DNA of 64,000 nt from Haematococcus lacustris (Eukaryota; Chlorophyta; Chlorophyceae; Chlamydomonadales; Haematococcaceae). How positions within the stretch are numbered: the first letter of the stretch is position 1; every line of letters begins with the position of its first letter. Location: NCBI GenBank assembly GCA_030144725.1, contig JASKMD010000029.1, forward strand, positions 10,842,663 through 10,906,662, given 5' to 3'. A program made the translations under genes and the position numbers. Positions 57,976 through 64,000 of the stretch are shown here, in pieces. Below the pieces are notes generated by a model. That model ran no database searches. It had not been told where the DNA came from and saw only the letters and a list, made by a program, of their open reading frames with translations.

Positions 57976-60193
57976 ACCCTGTCTCAGTGTGATGGGCAGA
58001 GCAGGGCAGGGCAGGGCTGAGCAGGGCAGGGCAGGGAGGGGCAAGGCAAGGCTGGGATGGGGTGGGGCAGGGCTGGGAGGGGGTGGGGCAGGGCTGGGAG
58101 GGGGTGGGGCAGGGCTGGGAGGGGGTGGGGCAGGGCTGGGAGGGGGTGGGGCAAGGCTGGGAGGGGGTGGGGTGGCGCACGGCTGGGATGCGGCGGTCCT
58201 AGAGCTCCTGTTGTGCTGCCACCACTGCCACCACCATTGCTGCTGCTGCCACCACCATTGCTGCTGCTGCTAGCACCGCCCTCCCCCACTGCTGCCGCCA
58301 TCACATCATACAACCTGAGCGGGTATCTGCACAAGCACCAGCAGGCACAAGCTTCCCTGTCAAAAGGCAAAGCATGCCTTCCTCTGATAGTCTATCCCTG
58401 CTGCGTTTGCCACTGGAGCTCCACCGCCTGCCTGCCCAAGCTACATGCAACCCTTACCGCATGCCCCTGCTGCACTGCTCACCTGCCTCTGCCCCTCTAC
58501 TACCCGCAAACCCATGATGCGCCTGCGCTTGTCCCTGCTGCTCTGCCTGGGTACTCCTGCAATGCTGCCTGCCTACCCCTGCTGCACCTGCCCCAGCTGC
58601 GCTTCATACCTGCCCCTGCCCCTTGTGGCGCAGCTGTGCTTACCGCATGCTCATGCTGTGATGCCAACATGGCCTTGCCCCTTGTGGGGCAATGTTTGCT
58701 CACGGGTGGTACGCTTCTGTGTGGCCATACCTGTGGACAAGCACCACAATCAGCACGATGCCACACATAGGAGTGAAGCAATGCAGCGCATAGCTGTGCA
58801 TTGAGCACTTGAGCAGGTGAGGTGCAACAACAACAGCATGCAACAGCATGTGCGGGTACACCAGGAACTAGGGGCACAACGCAGCTCATACCTGGGTTGA
58901 GCGACCATTTGTTATTACGCGAGCTGCGTTGGCCGCTGAGACCGCAGTCCATCCGCAGCATCCGCAGCAGCTGCCACGGACGTAGCGTTGGCCCAGCAGC
59001 TGCTTTGCCCACTGCTCCTGCTGCGGCTTGCCTGGTGCTGATAGGAGCTGCCGGTGCTGAGGCTACTGGAGAGGATTATCGTGGGCACTGTTAACCCTGC
59101 TGCGCAGCCGTCTTGTCCGCAGAGCTGTAACGGAAGGTACATGCGTGCGTGCAGCGAGGTAGTGCCGATGAGCGAGTGGGCTGCGGTTGGACGGTTGGAA
59201 GGCCCCGCTCCTCGCTTCTCTCGCTGTGGAGACGGGCCTGGTGCGTTTGATTAAACGTCCAATCTCCCATCAACACACATTAACAGCAGCAGGGGCCCAA
59301 GCCGGGCCTGGCAGGGAGTGAGCGGTCACATGTTTGGGTGGCTGCGTCGATCGCAGTGTTTGGCCTACGGTTGGCACACAGGTACTAAGACAATGCAGGG
59401 TTGATGCAGCGTTAGCTGTTTGGTGCGTGTTTCAAATGTCCACATAACTGGTGGACAAAATGTCCACAAGTTCGGTGGACATTTTACCGAGAGGATTGAT
59501 TGATCCGTGACAGGCGCGACGCTCACACCACGCGCTAGTGAAGGGTAGGTGAGGCTATCGCGGTAAGTCACGCGCGCTAAAACTCGCGTTTTGACCTGAA
59601 GCCTTGTCCCAGTACACCGCCCGCCATCCTCGCGGACTGTGAACATGCTCGCTCGCTGCAGCCTAGGGCTCAACAGGGTGCGACCGTACGTGGGTGGCAG
59701 GTCGAAGCGCAAGATTCCCTGGGTTGGGTCGGGACCCCTCATGGCCCGGGCCCTTCCTGACACCTGGCGCGAGACCTGCCTGACCCTGCCTCCAAGCATG
59801 CAGAGCATCTCACTGAGGTGTCAGCAGCACCGTGCGTGGACTTTGATTCACTACCGTGCACTCTTCTGAAGCCTAGACCCCATAATTCCGGGGCGTCTGC
59901 CAAGACCATAAACTTTTCGGCCAGTGGTTCTTTACGCCTGCTTCCACCTGTGTCGGATAGCTGTGTGGGTCTATATTCCGGGTTGTGCTCCAGACATGCT
60001 CTATCACCTTGTGTGGTACAATCAACGACAAAATGTGGCAGTGGGTGAATGTGGCATGGGGCGAAATCATCACCTGGGGGCGATTGGCGACGTTCTTGGG
60101 CACATCCCCGATGGATTGGAACCTGTGCTGCCGCTGGGCGCCCTCATCGCCGCATTTCTCGCACTGTGCGCGAAGTTGATACCGAAAAATGCG

Positions 60194-61755
60194 ATGAGCC
60201 CTCCTGGACCCCGACGCCGCGCTGCCCTGGCACGCGAACATGCGATACGTGCGAAGCTGGTAAGTAGTGGCAGTGGCAGTGGCGGGAACCTCCATTTTGG
60301 CGGGAACCCCCATTGTGGCGGGAACCTATACCTTAACATCATGCTCCTCCATCCTACACCCTGCAGAGCCCTACCGAGCTGCCATACCTTGAAACAGCCC
60401 TTGCAACACCACAACAGTCAAGCAGGGATGTCAGCACATGGGGCCATAAGCGCCCACGCACCTGCCTTGGCCGGGGCGCTCAGCAACAGCTGAGCATGGA
60501 CCAGCAGGAGCTGCAGGGTGCCCAGCACCAGCTGGCTGTGGACCAGCAGCAGCTGCAGGATGCCCAGCACCAGCTGAGCCTAAATCAGCAGGAGCTGCAG
60601 GGTGCCCAGCACCAGCTGGCTGTGGACCAGCAGCAGCTGCAGGATGCCCAACGCCAGGTGGCTCTAGATCAGCAGCAGCTGAAGGGTGCCCAGCAACAGC
60701 TAGCTCTGGACCAGCAGCAGCTGAAGGGTGCCCAGCAACAGCTAGCTCTGGACCAGCAGCAGCTGAAGGGTGCCCAGCTGCAGCAGGCTCAGGCCCTTGA
60801 GCAATTGCAGGGTGCCCAGCAGCAGCAGGCTCAGGCCTTTGAGCAGCTGCAGAACAGCAGGACGGGGTTGGAGCGCAGCGAGCTACTGTTGCGTCAGCAC
60901 ATGGACGCATGCATGAGGTGACCTGCGGTGACCTGTTGTGCTCCATGCGCTTCTGACCTGCTGTGACATGCTGTAACATGCCCCATGTGCAGGGCACACA
61001 CCATGGACCTGCCGAGCCTTGCAGCCTTGCAGCCATGCAGCCATGCAGCCATGCACAGCCATGACTCTGAGGGTGGGGTATTCAAGCACAGCATGGCAGC
61101 CAGAGTCTTGGCTGATCACCCAGATCTCAGTGCAGAGTGCAAGGCTCAGCAGTTGGCAGGTGTGCATAATGTAGAGTGTGTGGTGCCAGCTGCACAACTA
61201 GCAGCCAGTGTTGCGCATCAGACTAGGGGGAGCGTGCAGCGGCGGTGGTGTTTGGTGTTGAAGGATGAGGAAGTTGAGAAGTGTGCTGAGCTTGACCCTG
61301 ATGCTCACAGGCTGCTTCGCACCATCACTGGGTCACGTGCCATGCATGCAATGTTCTTCCCTGCAGATGGGGTTGCGCCCATGTGGTCTGAGACTGCATG
61401 TGCGTGTGTGAGGCACATGGGCAGCAAGCCACAGCAGTGCATGTGTCATGGAGCATCTACCCTAAGCAGCATACCCATGTTTGGACGTGTGACACTGGCA
61501 AGTGACAAGAAGGAAGATGCTGAATGCTTGAGGCTTCTGCATGCACGGGCACCACACATTGCCAGCGCCCACATGACCTTGAATGTGCATCTGTTGAAGG
61601 AGTATGCACGGGAGTGCTTGGGCTGGAAGGGCAAGAGGTTGACGCAGAAGAAGCCATTGCTCAGGGCTGACATATTGGAACATTTGAGGTGGGAGCAAGA
61701 GATGGAGGAGGATCAGTTGGCTGAAGTGGGGGTTGACGAGGCAGATGAAATGTAA
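60194..61755 (+). CDS. Unrecognised family protein, copy 2, carried by a TIR element
   Basis: Exons 60194-60259, 60367-60917 and 60993-61755 (phases 0 and 2), giving 459 aa; earlier exons cannot be excluded. Residues about 60-200 are a coiled coil of near-perfect 14-residue repeats (DQQQLQDAQHQL, DQQQLKGAQQQL). The C-terminal 190 residues match the gene at 46140-47271. Conserved are MFFPADGVAPMWSETACAC, a Cys pair CMC, IPMFGR and a terminal LKEYAREC...ADILEHL block. An acidic tail ends the protein. Its position between terminal inverted repeats makes a transposition-related role possible, but I see no DDE triad that I can defend. Confidence 0.6.
60500..60800. repeat. 42-bp coding tandem repeat
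   Basis: About seven units of a 42-bp repeat coding for the coiled coil (GACCAGCAGCAGCTG... core) in exon 2 of the element's gene. Confidence 0.9.
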
Positions 61756-62204
61756 GGCCAAGCACTTTCGGTTGAACCCAGCAGCACCAACTGAGCCAGA
61801 ATAGCACGAACTGAGCCGATAAAGCCGACTTGCACAACTTCAGCGAAGCGTGGCGTGACTCAGTCTCGTGGTGTAATGACACGGCTCGGTAGCATGGCGC
61901 ACTGCGATGGCCTACTCCGCAGTACTGCGAGGCTGCCCCCATGGTGCGAACTTTGCTACGGACGCCACGGAGCGCCTCGCCACCCTGCTCTTAAACGTGG
62001 GTCGCTGCTTGTTTGCGCTGTCTCAATTTTCAACCTGGTGGCGGGCGGTGATCAAGTACAAGGCTTCAGTCTAAAACGCGAGTTTTAGCGCGCGTGACTT
62101 ACCGCGATAGCCTCACCTACCCTTCACTAGCGCGTGGTGTGAGCGTCGCGCCTGTCACGGATTGGCATGGCCAATGGCCGGGGTGACCAGAAGTAGAAGT
62201 AGAA

Positions 62205-64000
62205 GTGAAAGTAAAAGTAGAAGTATACGTCAAAAGTTGTTGCGTGTCGAGAAAGAGTCCGATCCTGCGCCTAACAGCCCGCTGAATGCCTTGAGGCATT
62301 GCTTCACCTCTCGCGGCAGTGGGCCAAAACTTGCATTTGTGCCTGGCAGCTGGCTCATGGTAGCGACGCCGAGCTCAGCCCGGTTGTTTGGTGGGCACCT
62401 TTTGCACTGGCACACCACAATGCCGTCGCTATTGTAACGAAAGAGCCAGTCATTTGCGAACTTGCTAAGTACAACATTTGCTGCCAAATTGAGACTGTTG
62501 TAGACCTGCTGCTTGAAAACATTCGCAGCAGCCATCAGCAGCTGCTAGAACTGCGACTGCGGCTTGCCGAGCTGCAGCCCGCGGCCCGCGACCCCAAAAA
62601 TATTTTCTGGTGCGGGAGCAGGTGCGACCAGTGCGGTGGGGTGTACAAGCTCACTGTAATCGAGCCGAGCAGCTAAGACGGCTATGTGACATGACCGGCA
62701 CGTGTACGTATACGGGATGTATATCAATATTAATGTAACATGTAACGTTACACGGGTCCAGACGCTCCCTATTCATCAGCCCTCTCAATAATGTCGTCGA
62801 AGGAGAGACCAGAAAAAAACAATTCCTTCGGAGATGCTCCCTGCAGCTCGTAGTATATGCTTTGATGTGGTGGAGGAGTAGGGCCATTGCAACGCTTAGG
62901 CATGTTGCGAGCGAGCTGCGGCAGCCCGATGCGAGATGCGAGCCACCGGTTAACCGACATAACCGCCGGCCCTCGCGCTAGCGCTGTTGTGTATCGTACC
63001 TACCAGCACCCGCTTAAAAAAGAGCGCCGCATCCATCTACAGTAACCTTGCCAGCTGGACACTTGGCAAGGGTTGGTGGGCGTCCAGGCCGTGCAGGCCC
63101 GTAGATGCAGTAGGCATATCGGGAAGGCTCGCTGATCAAGGCTGTGTAAGCGCGGCATCCAATGGCTCACGGTATGAAGTCAGCTGACATGAAGTCAGCT
63201 GTGACACGAAGCTGAGATGACATGAAGTCAGCTGTGACACGTCCTGAGGAAATTTGAAAAATAATCGCGTATCACGTACAGGCCATCCCAGCATGTAAGA
63301 CTTGCACCGCTCGGCTCAGCAAGTTACCGTTAGCTCCCTGCCGGATGTCCAACCTCGCAGCCCGCCAAGCATCTGCACCAAGTGAAGCCTTGAGAACTGT
63401 CCAATCAGCAGAGTGCGGTGTTATAGACCCCGTGCACATCGCAAAGCTACTAAACGCTGAAGTGCTGACTTGTTTGCCCCTTGCGAGTGCACCGGCCGAC
63501 GATGCAGGTAAGAACATTGGCGTCTATTTAAATGCGTAGCTGCGAGAAGGAACGCGTTAGGCTCACTAAGCGTGGACCCGACTGCATCCATGCAGGGTTG
63601 CTGCAAACCCGGCCACAGGTCCTGCCAGGGCGACTCCTGAGCTGAAACTACATTTGCAGGCTTGTTATAGCATAAGGTATGCACGGGACTTGCTTGCAGC
63701 GCAGTGCACACAGTGGGTTCAGAATGGCAAGGAATGTCACTCATCACACACTGTGTGGTGTCAAGGAGCACGGACGTGATATTCATCAACGAAACTGGTA
63801 GGGGGTGTTAATAACGGTCTTAGCAATGCCCTGCCTTGGTTTCAGCTAAAGGTAAAAATGCAGGCAATTACAGCATAGTTATAACCAAAGAATGCAATGC
63901 TGTAAGTTATGCCATTGCCCTACAACTCAAACGTGCAAAACTTCCTATGTACACTGTGCAGGTACATACCAACGTTCGCACATCCCAACAACGGGTAAGA
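62205..64000. other. Right-hand flank without supported genes
   Basis: 62560-62790 repeats, in inverted orientation, the insertion at 33376-33604. A plus-strand frame here ends FWCGSRCDQCGGVYKL...EPSS then stop, and the same tail is found in the 33-kb copy, so it is probably the end of an element gene. From 63190 there are short tandem GAAGTCAGCTG units. Nothing else can be assigned. Confidence 0.4.

Larger units (their letters stand above)
59505..62160. mobile_element. 2.66-kb element with 88-bp terminal inverted repeats, nested in the right arm
   Basis: 59505-59592 and 62073-62160 are inverted copies starting CCGTGACAGGCGCGACGCTC; weaker similarity extends about 14 bp further. Immediately outside are GAT on the left and ATT on the right, so a 2-bp AT duplication is possible. 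The intact left arm of the outer element shows the same place without this insertion (near 54567-54573). The element carries the gene at 60194-61755. Confidence 0.8.
54538..62188. mobile_element. 7.65-kb element with inverted arms of about 1.45 kb
   Basis: Both ends read GGTCACCCCGGCCATTGGCC inward. The arms 54538-55999 and 58070-59504 (continued at 62161-62188) are near-identical inverted copies. Outside, the purine tract AGAAGTAGAAGTAGAA occurs in the same orientation at 54522-54537 and 62189-62204. That fits a target duplication in simple sequence, but its exact length cannot be fixed. The spacer 56000-58069 shares sequence with the 11.3-14.1 kb palindrome. The right arm is split by a second element (59505-62160). 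No transposase was recognised in the outer element. Long inverted ends recall Mutator-like or foldback elements. Confidence 0.75.

Noticed and set aside
55270..58804. Cys/Pro-rich ORFs repeated in both arms
   Set aside because: Low-complexity frames in the inverted arms, with no conserved domain and equally open frames on the other strand.

Overview
This window is nuclear DNA of a green alga. It has spliced genes with many short, phase-matched introns, a high G+C content, abundant CAG/CTG and C-rich satellites, and a 500-base assembly gap. The protein families and the repeat style fit a volvocine-type chlorophyte, most like Haematococcus. That identification rests on gene family and repeat style and was not tested by a search.

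Four conserved housekeeping genes were rebuilt exon by exon, with every intron phase agreeing. They are a NOA1/RIF1-type circularly permuted GTPase on the minus strand (1-5182, running off the left edge), a peroxisomal short-chain acyl-CoA oxidase of the ACX4 type on the plus strand (26269-32807, 456 aa, with a PTS2 signal), mannosyl-oligosaccharide glucosidase GCS1/MOGS on the plus strand (33863-45280, 20 exons, 879 aa), and a DEDDh 3'-5' exonuclease on the minus strand (48660-51669, 267 aa). Less certain genes are two BTB-like paralogues (5861-7094 and 16825-18071), a plastid-type protein with a Ycf45-like tail (18338-21153), a Pro/Ala/Gln-rich intronless ORF (22512-23927), two SAP-like paralogues (7736-8385 and 52721-53728) and two members of an unrecognised gene family (46140-47271 and 60194-61755).

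The rest is dominated by mobile DNA. From 21.5 to 34.7 kb there are four remnants of a Fanzor (eukaryotic TnpB-like) gene, all on the minus strand. Three share the same 3' end with a potential guide-RNA hairpin. Those three are flanked by 12-, 14- and about 22-bp direct repeats and are truncated to different extents at the 5' side. Two of these sit inside introns of the acyl-CoA oxidase and glucosidase genes. From 9.19 to 16.49 kb lies a long inverted-repeat element with a 7-bp target duplication; a smaller palindrome and the assembly gap lie inside it. From 54.54 to 62.19 kb lies a 7.65-kb element with arms of about 1.45 kb. A 2.66-kb element with 88-bp terminal inverted repeats, carrying one of the unrecognised genes, has inserted into its right arm.

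Introns of the housekeeping genes carry long hexamer and heptamer satellites, for example GGCCAG, CCCTCA, CCACCCT and CCCTGA in the glucosidase gene. Several start at or just after the splice donor.
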